This document shows, in pieces, positions 1 to 6,603 of a stretch of 9,951 nt of DNA. Position numbers and translations under genes: made by a program. This stretch comes from a bacterium. GTDB lineage: Bacteria; Caldisericota; Caldisericia; B22-G15. Below the pieces are notes generated by a model, which worked only from the letters and a program-made list of their open reading frames with translations, made no database searches and was not told the origin of the DNA. Every line of letters starts with the position of its first letter. The first letter of the stretch is position 1. The stretch covers positions 1-9,951 of the forward strand of contig JAAYUH010000056.1 in assembly GCA_012517755.1 (NCBI GenBank). The letters are read 5' to 3'.

Positions 1-735
1 AGTAGAGGTTTAGGTCATCAAGTTGCTTCTGATTATATTGAAGTTATGTTGAATGCAGCAAGAAAATATGGAATAAGTTTGATTGATAAACAGCTTGCTG
101 CAGCTCCTTTCACTTCACCTGAAGCAAAAAGATATTTTTCAGCAATGATTGGTGCAGCAAATTATGCATGGGTAAATAGACAATTAATCACTCACTGGAC
201 AAGAGAGAGCTTCAAAGATGTTTTTAAAAAACCAGATAAAGAGATGGGACTTGAAATAATATACGATGTTGCACATAATATAGCAAAAGTTGAAGAGCAT
301 ATAGTTGATGGAAAAAAGGTTAAGGTCGTTGTTCATAGAAAGGGAGCAACAAGAGCCTTTCCTCCAAACCATAACGAAATTCCAGCTAAATATAAATCAA
401 TAGGGCAACCAGTTCTTGTCCCTGGAGATATGGGAAGATACTCTTTTGTTCTTGTTGGTACAAACAAAGCGATGAGTGAAACTTTTGGTTCAACCTGTCA
501 TGGAGCTGGAAGAGTGATGAGTCGTAGTCAGGCATTAAGAGAAGAACAAGCCAATGCAATTGTTGATAGTTTGAATAAAAAGGGTATAAAAATTAGAGCA
601 GAGAGTAAAAAAACAATAGTTGAGGAATCACCTGAAGCTTATAAAGATGTTCAAGATGTAGTTGATGTTTTACAAGAGGAGGGAATATCAACAAAGATTG
701 CAAAATTAAGGCCAATAGCAGTAATGAAAGGATGA
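1..735 (+). CDS. rtcB: RNA-splicing ligase RtcB, C-terminal half (5' end outside window)
   Basis: RtcB joins 2',3'-cyclic phosphate or 3'-phosphate RNA ends to 5'-hydroxyl ends, using GTP and Mn2+, in tRNA splicing or RNA repair. The reading frame is open from base 1 and starts inside the conserved SRGLGHQV motif, so 244 residues of a protein usually about 480 long are visible. Further family motifs follow: DVAHN, HRKGATRAFPP, PVLVPGDMG and STCHGAGR. The His of CHGAGR (visible residue 167) corresponds to the histidine known to be guanylylated in RtcB. The C-terminus (ESPEAYKDV, then KLRPIAVMKG) is the normal family ending, so the gene is intact at this side. Its stop overlaps the next start as ATGA, which suggests translational coupling with the deacetylase. 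An ATG at 46 is internal and not the start. The assignment is nearly certain. Confidence 0.96.
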   Translation, partial: SRGLGHQVASDYIEVMLNAARKYGISLIDKQLAAAPFTSPEAKRYFSAMIGAANYAWVNRQLITHWTRESFKDVFKKPDKEMGLEIIYDVAHNIAKVEEHIVDGKKVKVVVHRKGATRAFPPNHNEIPAKYKSIGQPVLVPGDMGRYSFVLVGTNKAMSETFGSTCHGAGRVMSRSQALREEQANAIVDSLNKKGIKIRAESKKTIVEESPEAYKDVQDVVDVLQEEGISTKIAKLRPIAVMKG

Positions 736-2327
736 GAAAATTTTTTACTCTATCTTTAATTTTTCTCATATGCTTTCATCTATTATCCTGCAATAACAAT
801 CAAAAAATAGATTTTAATTTCATATATCCTGAAGATGGAGATTATATTACTAAAGGAAGTTTGATAATAATTGAATTCAGTGTGATAGAAAATGTTGATA
901 GTTTAAGTTTATCTGTTTTTGGTGAAAAGATAAAGAAAAATCTTAATTTTGAGATAAAAGAGAATAGAGTTTATAGTTATTTTCCAGATGATTTACCTGA
1001 TGCAGAATATAAAATTTCAACAAATTTTTATTATAATAAAAAATATTTTGAAAAAAGTGTAGATGTTATATTGAACAGTGAAATACCAATATGGGAAAAT
1101 TTTGTTTTTCCAACAAATATAAGATCAGGAAGAGATATTGTAATAGAAACATTCACTTCGTCTCCATTTAAAGATGTCACTGTAATTATGGATGATGGTT
1201 CAGAAATAAATCTTGAATATTTTAAAGATAATGATTTATGGAGGAGTTCATTTACAATTTCTCATTTTATTTCTGAGGGTAGTCATTTTCTAACTTTCAG
1301 AGGAACTGATTTTAAAGATGAAATTCTTGAAGAGAAAAAAGTTTTTACAGTTATAAATTCTGATCCAGTTATATATTCCCCTTTGAATGGACTTGAGACA
1401 TCATCAAATCAGATAGATATTTATGGTTTTTATGAACCTGATAAAGAGATTTCTCTTTATTTAAACAACTCACCTTTTAGAAAAATTAAGGTTGATCCCT
1501 CTGGAAATTTTTATGATTCAATTTTTCTCTTACCAGGAAAATATTCTATTTATGCAAAAGATTTAGAATCTCAATTTTTAGGAGAATCCTCTCTTCAAAA
1601 TATAGAAGTTTCAATTTTTTCTGAAGGAATAATTGCACTTTGCTATCATAACATATCTGATAAAGGAGGAAATCTATATACTATCTCAGCAGAGGATTTT
1701 GAAAATCAGATTTCTTATATTAAAGAGAGAGGATACAAATCAATTTCCCTTGATGATTTAAGAGATTATTATGATAACGGAGTTAATCTACCTAAAAAAA
1801 GTGTTCTCATAACTTTTGATGATGGTCTTGAGGGTGTTTATAAATTTGCCTATCCTATTTTAAAAAAATATGATTTTAAAGCTACCTTTTTTGTAATTTC
1901 TGATAGAGTTGATAGAGTAACTAATTTTGTTAACTGGGGTGAGTTAAAAGAGATGGTTGATAGTGGGGTTTTTGAAATTGGCTCACATACCCATAATTCA
2001 CATAAAACTTATAATGTTGATGGGAAATTTGTTTCTGTTGTCTCAATAAAAAGTGAAGATGAGGATTATGATAGTTTCAAAGAAAGAGTCATTAATGATT
2101 TTTCTCTCTCAAAAAATGAGATCGAAAAAAATATTGGAAAAGAAGTTTTTGCTTTTGCATATCCATATGGTGAATATTCAATTGATACTATAAACTTTTT
2201 AAAAGAGGTTGGTTTTAGATTCGCTTTTACTGTTATAAAAGGAATAAACATAAAATCATCTTTTAAGTTTGAACTCAAAAGATATTCAATATATAGAGGA
2301 ACTGATATAAAAGAGATAATAAATTAA
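732..2327 (+). CDS. Lipoprotein with PgaB/IcaB-like polysaccharide deacetylase domain
   Basis: A 531-residue predicted surface lipoprotein. Residues 1-20 form a lipoprotein signal peptide (MRKFF, hydrophobic stretch, lipobox LLSC with Cys20). Residues about 25-295 are beta-rich, with repeated segments such as YPEDGDYITKGS and YSPLNGLETSSNQ that resemble Ig-like modules. Residues about 298-525 are a NodB-homology (carbohydrate esterase 4) domain: YHNISDKGG, TFDDG at 361-365, GSHTHNSH with His419 and His424, and AYPYGEYS at 476-483. Asp364 plus the two His, spaced by five as in PgaB, are the expected metal triad. Family knowledge supports N-deacetylation of an extracellular or cell-wall N-acetylhexosamine polymer. 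The substrate cannot be read from the sequence. The start overlaps the rtcB stop by 4 nt, so the two are probably co-transcribed. No pga/ica partner genes are in the window. Confidence 0.9.
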   Translation: MRKFFTLSLIFLICFHLLSCNNNQKIDFNFIYPEDGDYITKGSLIIIEFSVIENVDSLSLSVFGEKIKKNLNFEIKENRVYSYFPDDLPDAEYKISTNFYYNKKYFEKSVDVILNSEIPIWENFVFPTNIRSGRDIVIETFTSSPFKDVTVIMDDGSEINLEYFKDNDLWRSSFTISHFISEGSHFLTFRGTDFKDEILEEKKVFTVINSDPVIYSPLNGLETSSNQIDIYGFYEPDKEISLYLNNSPFRKIKVDPSGNFYDSIFLLPGKYSIYAKDLESQFLGESSLQNIEVSIFSEGIIALCYHNISDKGGNLYTISAEDFENQISYIKERGYKSISLDDLRDYYDNGVNLPKKSVLITFDDGLEGVYKFAYPILKKYDFKATFFVISDRVDRVTNFVNWGELKEMVDSGVFEIGSHTHNSHKTYNVDGKFVSVVSIKSEDEDYDSFKERVINDFSLSKNEIEKNIGKEVFAFAYPYGEYSIDTINFLKEVGFRFAFTVIKGINIKSSFKFELKRYSIYRGTDIKEIIN

Positions 2328-2352
2328 ATGGGGTTATGTCTTGCAATGCAAC

Positions 2353-2380
2353 ATTTTTATTTTATGGATTAATTTTATAA
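2353..2380. repeat. 28-bp dispersed repeat, copy A
   Basis: This stretch matches 9143-9170 at 27 of 28 positions, with the first 23 bases identical. It lies directly before the 104-bp repeat. An exact 23-base match is unlikely by chance even at this base composition. No function is evident. Confidence 0.6.
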
Positions 2381-2482
2381 TTTTCAGGGGTCTTACTCCT
2401 CAAAATCATTAAATTATCAGGAACTCCTATCCTTAAAATCATTAAATTATCAGGAACTCCTCTCCTTGAAATATTAAAATTT
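2379..2482. repeat. 104-bp direct repeat, copy A (three 33-bp tandem units)
   Basis: Aligns without gaps to 3626-3729 (constant offset 1247) with 97 of 104 positions identical. Inside it, a 33-bp unit occurs three times; the core AAAATCATTAAATTATCAGG appears at 2402 and 2435, and a diverged third copy begins near 2468. Each unit carries a near-palindrome of the form AGGA-AC-TCCT, for example at 2419-2428 and 2452-2461. The last unit contains the TTGAAA -35 hexamer of the ATPase gene, so the units could be operator sites. The 2328-2499 gap otherwise holds only a short AT-rich stretch and the 28-bp dispersed repeat. Confidence 0.9.
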
Positions 2483-2499
2483 TTTCTTATAATTATTTT
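2466..2499 (+). promoter_or_regulatory. Promoter for the ATPase gene, predicted leaderless transcript
   Basis: TTGAAA at 2466-2471 and a perfect TATAAT at 2488-2493 are separated by 16 nt. The ATG begins at 2500, only 6 nt after the -10 box, which is about where transcription should start. There is no purine-rich Shine-Dalgarno sequence before the ATG. Together these suggest an mRNA that begins at or next to the start codon. The start-site position is inferred, not shown. Confidence 0.65.
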
Positions 2500-3627
2500 A
2501 TGAGAATTCCAAGATATTATGATGATTTAAATAAATATTTAGAGAAGGGTAAGGTTTTAGTAATTTTTGGTCCAAGAAGAGTTGGTAAGACAAATCTATT
2601 GAACAATTTTTTAAAGAGTTATAACTTGAAATATAAACTTTTTATAGGTGATGATATTAGAACCAAAGAGATTTTTGAGACGCAAGATCTTAAAATGTTA
2701 AAAGAGGTTGTAGAAGGATATAATTTAATTGTAATAGATGAAGCGCAGAGAATAAAAAATGTTGGTTTAACATTAAAACTTTTAGTAGATAACATAAATG
2801 ATTTATATATTATAGCAACAGGTTCTTCTTCTTTTGAGCTTTTAGGACAAACTGGAGAACCGTTAACTGGTAGAAAAAGGACTTTAACTTTGTTTCCCAT
2901 TTCACAATTGGAGCTTTCTAAAATTTATAATAGATATGAATTAAAAGAAAATCTTCAAGATTTTCTCATTTTTGGGTCTTATCCTGAAATTCTTATTGAA
3001 GAAAAGAGAAATAAAAAAATTGAAATTCTTATGGAGATAACAGGTTCATATCTTCTTAAAGATATTTTAGAGTTCGATAAAGTGAAAGGGAGTAAAGTTA
3101 TTTTTAATCTTTTAAGACTTCTTGCTTATCAGATTGGTTCTGAAGTGTCTTTAAGCGAACTTGCTCAAAATCTTAAAGTTGATCCGAAAACAGTTGCTCG
3201 ATATCTTGATTTACTTGAGAAATCTTTTGTTATCTATCAAGTTCAAGGATTTAGCGGAAATTTAAGAAAAGAGATAACAAAGAAAAGTAAATACTATTTT
3301 TATGATAATGGTATAAGAAATGCAGTAATATCAAATTTTACATCAATTTCTGATAGAAATGATATTGGGAATTTGTGGGAGAACTTTCTTTTTTCAGAGA
3401 GGCTTAAAAAAAGAAGTTATTGTGAAATTTATGCAAATATGTATTTCTGGAGAAGTTGGCAAAAAAGTGAAATAGATTTGATAGAAGAAAAAGAGGGGAA
3501 ACTTTTTGCATATGAGTTTAAATGGAAAAAAGAAAATGTAAAAATGCCATATCAGTGGAAAGAAGCATATCCTGATAGTTATTATAAAGTTATTACATAT
3601 GAAAATTATTTAGACTTTATTTTGTAA
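2500..3627 (+). CDS. AAA-family ATPase with DUF4143 domain
   Basis: A 375-residue protein of the common bacterial/archaeal ATPase family with AAA_14 and DUF4143 domains. Visible features in order: Walker A GPRRVGKT (24-31), Walker B LIVIDEAQ (76-83), a sensor-like ATGSSS (106-111) followed by LTGRK, then a winged-helix-like segment around 215-245 (LSELAQNLKVDPKTVARYL). The DUF4143 C-terminus has YFYDNGIRNAVI (266-277) and a PD-(D/E)xK-like pattern, with Glu324 and Asp326 in SEIDLI and Glu339 and Lys341 in YEFKW. The molecular role of the family is poorly known; members are often solitary, variable accessory genes. Here the gene is bracketed by 104-bp direct repeats, copy B starting within its stop codon, which gives the look of a cassette. 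The start at 2500 is the first ATG, has no Shine-Dalgarno site and sits next to a promoter. Length and motifs are complete, so it is probably intact. Confidence 0.9.
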   Translation: MRIPRYYDDLNKYLEKGKVLVIFGPRRVGKTNLLNNFLKSYNLKYKLFIGDDIRTKEIFETQDLKMLKEVVEGYNLIVIDEAQRIKNVGLTLKLLVDNINDLYIIATGSSSFELLGQTGEPLTGRKRTLTLFPISQLELSKIYNRYELKENLQDFLIFGSYPEILIEEKRNKKIEILMEITGSYLLKDILEFDKVKGSKVIFNLLRLLAYQIGSEVSLSELAQNLKVDPKTVARYLDLLEKSFVIYQVQGFSGNLRKEITKKSKYYFYDNGIRNAVISNFTSISDRNDIGNLWENFLFSERLKKRSYCEIYANMYFWRSWQKSEIDLIEEKEGKLFAYEFKWKKENVKMPYQWKEAYPDSYYKVITYENYLDFIL

Positions 3628-3729
3628 TTTTTAGGGGTCTTGCTCTTCAAAATTATTAAATTATCAGGAACTCCTATCCTTAAAATCATTAAATTTTTAG
3701 GAATTCCTCTCCTTGAAATATTAAAATTT
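3626..3729. repeat. 104-bp direct repeat, copy B
   Basis: The second copy of the 2379-2482 repeat, differing at seven positions, six of them C/T or A/G changes. It starts in the last two bases of the ATPase stop codon and ends two bases into the stop codon of the convergent - strand gene, so it makes up the whole intergenic spacer. The third unit contains the perfect palindrome AGGAATTCCT (3699-3708). I see no stable hairpin followed by a U-run, so it is not an obvious terminator. Confidence 0.9.
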
Positions 3730-4642
3730 AATAAAATTTATATATATTTGGTTTATCAAGATTTAATAGTTTAATAAACTTTAAATATTCTTCTTCTTTT
3801 AATTCTGTTACTCTTTTACCATAATATGCACAAATTATTGCTTCAATAACATTTGTTCCAAAGGTTCTTCCATCAAACTCTGGAGTTGTTGTTATAACCA
3901 TTTTTACTCCCCTATCCTTAAAAAGTATTCTATCATTTTCAGTAGTTGTGTTAGTTAAAATTATTTTATTTGAAAGGTCATCTGGCATATGTTTTTTAAT
4001 ATAGATACAATCACCAGCAATTATATCTGCCCATTTATAATATTTTTCGAACTTTGGAATAATTTTCTCTTGTTCTTCTCCTACTGGATATAACATTTTA
4101 TGAGGTAGATACTTTGCTATTGGAACAATAATTGATGCAAGAAAAATAAAAGTTTTATATGAGTAAATTGGAACACTTAGACCTAAAGAGAACATTAAAT
4201 CTCCATAAAGAATTTTACAATTCTCTCTTCTAAATCCTACAACTAAATTGTATCTTGATACACCAGATGGAATTAAAATTTTACTGTTTTCATTCAAATA
4301 ACCATTTTCTTTAAGATATTTTATGGCTATATCTTCAAAACCAAACTTTTCTCTTATCCATTGACCATCACAAACTGGTGTTTCTAAGGTTTTTGTAAAA
4401 TCAATAACTTTTCCAACCTCTTTAAGGGTAACCTCTTTATTTCCAAATTTAATATAAAAATCTGTACCTCCAAGTCCAAAAGCATCAACCTTTCCATCAT
4501 ATTTTTTAAATAGTTCTATCATTTTTGGGATATCACCATCTGTCCCGATTCTTTCTATTTCAAATTCACCAATTGGTAAACTTATACATACTTTTTTATC
4601 CCTTTTCGATGAGCCAAGACTTATACTCAAAATTTTTTTCAT
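3728..4642 (-). CDS. Conserved protein of the family annotated 'quinate 5-dehydrogenase'
   Basis: A 304-residue soluble protein. It begins MKKILSISLGSSKRDKKV and continues with RIGTDGD, a GLGGTDFY segment, LIPSGVSRYNLVVGF and a C-terminal TTPEFDGRTFGTNVIEAI. I recognise this as a conserved family carried under the name quinate 5-dehydrogenase in many Firmicutes and other thermophile genomes; that name comes from database labelling. No shikimate-dehydrogenase-type motif is evident, so the enzymatic role is doubtful. Two separate glycine-rich segments could form nucleotide-binding loops, but this is speculative. The start is well supported: GAGGTGAT lies 3 nt before the ATG and a strong promoter stands upstream. 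The gene converges on the ATPase gene, with only the repeat between their stops, and lies downstream of the RiPP cassette on the same strand but has its own promoter. Confidence 0.7.
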   Translation of the reverse strand: MKKILSISLGSSKRDKKVCISLPIGEFEIERIGTDGDIPKMIELFKKYDGKVDAFGLGGTDFYIKFGNKEVTLKEVGKVIDFTKTLETPVCDGQWIREKFGFEDIAIKYLKENGYLNENSKILIPSGVSRYNLVVGFRRENCKILYGDLMFSLGLSVPIYSYKTFIFLASIIVPIAKYLPHKMLYPVGEEQEKIIPKFEKYYKWADIIAGDCIYIKKHMPDDLSNKIILTNTTTENDRILFKDRGVKMVITTTPEFDGRTFGTNVIEAIICAYYGKRVTELKEEEYLKFIKLLNLDKPNIYKFY

Positions 4643-4688
4643 TTATCACCTCTATTTTGACTCTCACTCTTATTTTTTAAGCGACTCT

Positions 4689-4716
4689 ATTATAACTCTA
4701 ATACAAGTACATTCAA
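4689..4716 (-). promoter_or_regulatory. Promoter for the 304-aa conserved gene
   Basis: On the - strand, TTGAAT (4711-4716) and a perfect TATAAT (4689-4694) are separated by 16 nt. They lie about 46 nt upstream of the start codon at 4642. The gene therefore need not depend on transcription through the peptide gene. The remaining 4643-4766 spacer holds only the Shine-Dalgarno site and no further gene. Confidence 0.7.
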
Positions 4717-4766
4717 GTTTTGATTTATAGCGGATAAATTTCTAAATCTTAGCTCGATATTTCTTT

Positions 4767-4892
4767 TTAGTTAACTGCAACAGCTGAGTTAACAATCGCA
4801 ACAATAAAGAAACCAAACCATGTAAATTGTTGAGGAGTCTCGTTTCCGCTTCCACCTGCTGGCTCAATCATAGGGCTTTCGTAGTTTTTCAT
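4767..4892 (-). CDS. Candidate 41-aa RiPP precursor peptide
   Basis: A small gene running from ATG at 4892 to TAA at 4767. It has a Shine-Dalgarno sequence (AGGAGAT, 4901-4907) 8 nt before the ATG. The N-terminal part, MKNYESPMIEPAGG, is polar and ends in Gly-Gly like a double-glycine leader. SGNETPQQ follows, then a hydrophobic C-terminus with aromatic residues (FTWFGFF) and a Val/Ala/Ile/Asn tail (IVAIVNSAVAVN). There is no Cys, which argues against thioether (sactipeptide/ranthipeptide) or lanthionine chemistry. It follows the ABC-2 permease by 54 nt, at the end of a radical SAM/SPASM, ABC ATPase and permease series, which is why it is called a precursor. I do not recognise the family. Alternatives are a small membrane protein or a pheromone-like peptide. 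The ATG at 4903 is rejected because its frame stops after 12 codons. Confidence 0.7.
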   Translation of the reverse strand: MKNYESPMIEPAGGSGNETPQQFTWFGFFIVAIVNSAVAVN

Positions 4893-4946
4893 TGTTGTTC
4901 ATCTCCTTTTTAATTAATAGTACATTTTCGCATTCATTTATCCTTC

Positions 4947-5690
4947 CTAAAAAATTTTCTCTAAAATATATGTTTTGCTTACTTTTTTCGAAACAAACAG
5001 TACAAGCAAGACGGATAACACAAAAAGAAACAGATATGACCATCTAACATCAAAGCCTAAAGAGATATTTAAAGGACTTCTCATGATGTTTAATACGTGA
5101 GTAATTGGATTTAAAAGAAGCAAAGTCTGGAAAAACTTATTTAAGGTTTGCATACCAAAAAATGAGGGTGAAAAAATAATAAGAAACACTGAGACAATCT
5201 GACATAAGCCGTTTGCTAAAAAGAGGTTATTCATTAATAATCCAAGAGAAACGGAAAGCAACAGTAAAACAAAAATCCCTATAACTATGCCAGAGATAAA
5301 TAGAAGAATGTTGACACTTTTCAAACTCAAAATTACGTATAAAAAGGCAGCCAAAATAAGCGGAAGTGTAAGCAAGGTGTAAGTGATGCATTGACTAACA
5401 ACAATCTGAGGGAATGTTATGGAAAAAGTTGAGTAGAGCTCTAAGACTTGTGGTTGCCTTGTGTTTGTAATTCTTAAACTCAGCATATTGATAAAAGCGC
5501 TTGTCAGGGTCACAACTATATATCCGGTTAAAAGCGAAACAATCTGGATTCTTTCAAGATTTCCATTGCCTGCAAGAAGCATTATAAAAAGATAAGAGAA
5601 CGGAAGCAGAAAGAGAACAACGAAAAGCTGGAGCAAGAAAATTCGCAAACTTTTAAGTTCCATTTCTACGCCAATTTTAATTTTTTCCAT
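4947..5690 (-). CDS. ABC-2 type transporter permease
   Basis: A 247-residue integral membrane protein. About six hydrophobic segments are visible, near residues 16-40, 48-70, 95-123, 126-153, 160-180 and 217-236, as expected for an ABC-2 type permease. The LLLLNPITHVLNIMRSP stretch near the C-terminal third resembles the conserved P-[IFL]-x(n)-h loop region of ABC-2 proteins. It has no ATPase domain; its partner is the preceding gene, which it overlaps by 14 nt. Its Shine-Dalgarno site GGAGGG (5696-5701) lies inside that gene, so the two are translationally coupled. In RiPP clusters such two-gene transporters export the mature peptide or give self-immunity. The substrate here is inferred only from the neighbouring small peptide gene. 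Confidence 0.85.
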   Translation of the reverse strand: MEKIKIGVEMELKSLRIFLLQLFVVLFLLPFSYLFIMLLAGNGNLERIQIVSLLTGYIVVTLTSAFINMLSLRITNTRQPQVLELYSTFSITFPQIVVSQCITYTLLTLPLILAAFLYVILSLKSVNILLFISGIVIGIFVLLLLSVSLGLLMNNLFLANGLCQIVSVFLIIFSPSFFGMQTLNKFFQTLLLLNPITHVLNIMRSPLNISLGFDVRWSYLFLFVLSVLLVLFVSKKVSKTYILEKIF

Positions 5691-6603
5691 TTTTACCCTC
5701 CAGAAGTTTTCTTACTGCAGCTTCAAATAGAGGAGCTTCAAATTGAATATAATTAATAGGGGTAATGTCGTTAACCTGTTTAACCATATCAATACCAAGG
5801 CTAAGAGTATCTACTGAAAAAGTGAAAACCATACCTTCTAATGTATATTCTACATGCTTATCTTCGAAAAACTTCCTTATGTGCTCATTGTCGAGAGAGG
5901 AAAATTTTATTTCGCACGGTAGTTTTAGCAGGAAGGAAATTTCTGTTGGACTCCCTTCCACAATAATTTTTCCGTCGACAATGACATAAACTCTATCGCA
6001 CAATCTTTTTACCTCATTCATATCATGGCTTGCGATCAGGATTGCTTTGTTATTCTTAAATTGAGAAAGTTTTTCCCATAGATGAGTTTTGTTAACAATA
6101 TCAATCATAGAGGTAGGCTCGTCAAGAATGAGTAGTCTGTTTACCTGCGCTAAAGCAACCCCGATAAGCATCAATTTTATTAACCCAGGGGATAGTTGAT
6201 ACCCATAATACTTTTTTACCTTCCCAAGATTCAAAAAGTCTATGATTTCAGACAGTTTACGGGTCAAAGATTCGCCTTTAATACCTCTTAATCTCAGGGC
6301 AAAGCCAATAGTCTCCTCAACCGTCAGAGATGGGAAGTAAAGAGGGTACTGAGGAGCATAGCCTACTTCTTTCTTTATTATGAGAGGGTTTAAGGAAATG
6401 TCTTCTCCTAAAATTGAAATAACACCCCCTGTTGGCTTTAGTAGCCCCAGAGCCTGCCTAAGAAGCGTTGTTTTACCTGCACCATTTGGACCTATGATTC
6501 CGACAATTTCCCCATCCTCCACCTTCAAGTTAATCCCGTCGTTTGCCTTTTTACCACTGGGGTAGATTTTAGATACATTCGCTACATTTAAGACTTCTTC
6601 CAT
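5677..6603 (-). CDS. ABC transporter ATP-binding protein
   Basis: A 308-residue cytoplasmic ATPase of the CcmA/drug-exporter type. Walker A is GPNGAGKT (38-45), the Q-loop Gln is at 85 (YAPQYP), Walker B is LLILDEP (157-163), and the H-loop His is at 193 (ASHDMNEV). The signature motif reads LSPGLIKLM (137-145) instead of the usual LSGGQ, a notable divergence, although the other ATP-site motifs are intact. Residues about 230-308 form a C-terminal extension of the kind common in two-component ABC exporters. The start overlaps the radical SAM stop by 16 nt and has a GGGAAGG Shine-Dalgarno site. It pairs with the overlapping ABC-2 permease. Its coding DNA is richer in G+C than its neighbours (24 of 60 bases at 6121-6180), in keeping with a transferred cassette. 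Confidence 0.9.
   Translation of the reverse strand: MEEVLNVANVSKIYPSGKKANDGINLKVEDGEIVGIIGPNGAGKTTLLRQALGLLKPTGGVISILGEDISLNPLIIKKEVGYAPQYPLYFPSLTVEETIGFALRLRGIKGESLTRKLSEIIDFLNLGKVKKYYGYQLSPGLIKLMLIGVALAQVNRLLILDEPTSMIDIVNKTHLWEKLSQFKNNKAILIASHDMNEVKRLCDRVYVIVDGKIIVEGSPTEISFLLKLPCEIKFSSLDNEHIRKFFEDKHVEYTLEGMVFTFSVDTLSLGIDMVKQVNDITPINYIQFEAPLFEAAVRKLLEGKNGKN

Noticed and set aside
2386..2482. CRISPR-like array in the 33-bp repeats
   Set aside because: The units are contiguous and similar along their whole length, with no unique spacers and only three copies.
2619..2900. Antisense frame of 93 codons within the ATPase gene
   Set aside because: It mirrors the conserved AAA domain codons and has no independent support.
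4770..4793. Terminator hairpin at the end of the peptide gene (GTTAACT and AGTTAAC arms)
   Set aside because: The 7-bp inverted repeat arises from repeated Val-Asn codons, is AT-rich with a 10-nt loop, and is not followed by a U-run on the - strand.
4767..4892. Sactipeptide, ranthipeptide or lanthipeptide precursor
   Set aside because: The peptide has no cysteine, so thioether chemistry is excluded.
4914..4937. Seven-codon mini-ORF (MNAKMYY) between permease and peptide gene
   Set aside because: It has a GGAAGG sequence before it, but it is very short and shows no leader-peptide or attenuator structure.
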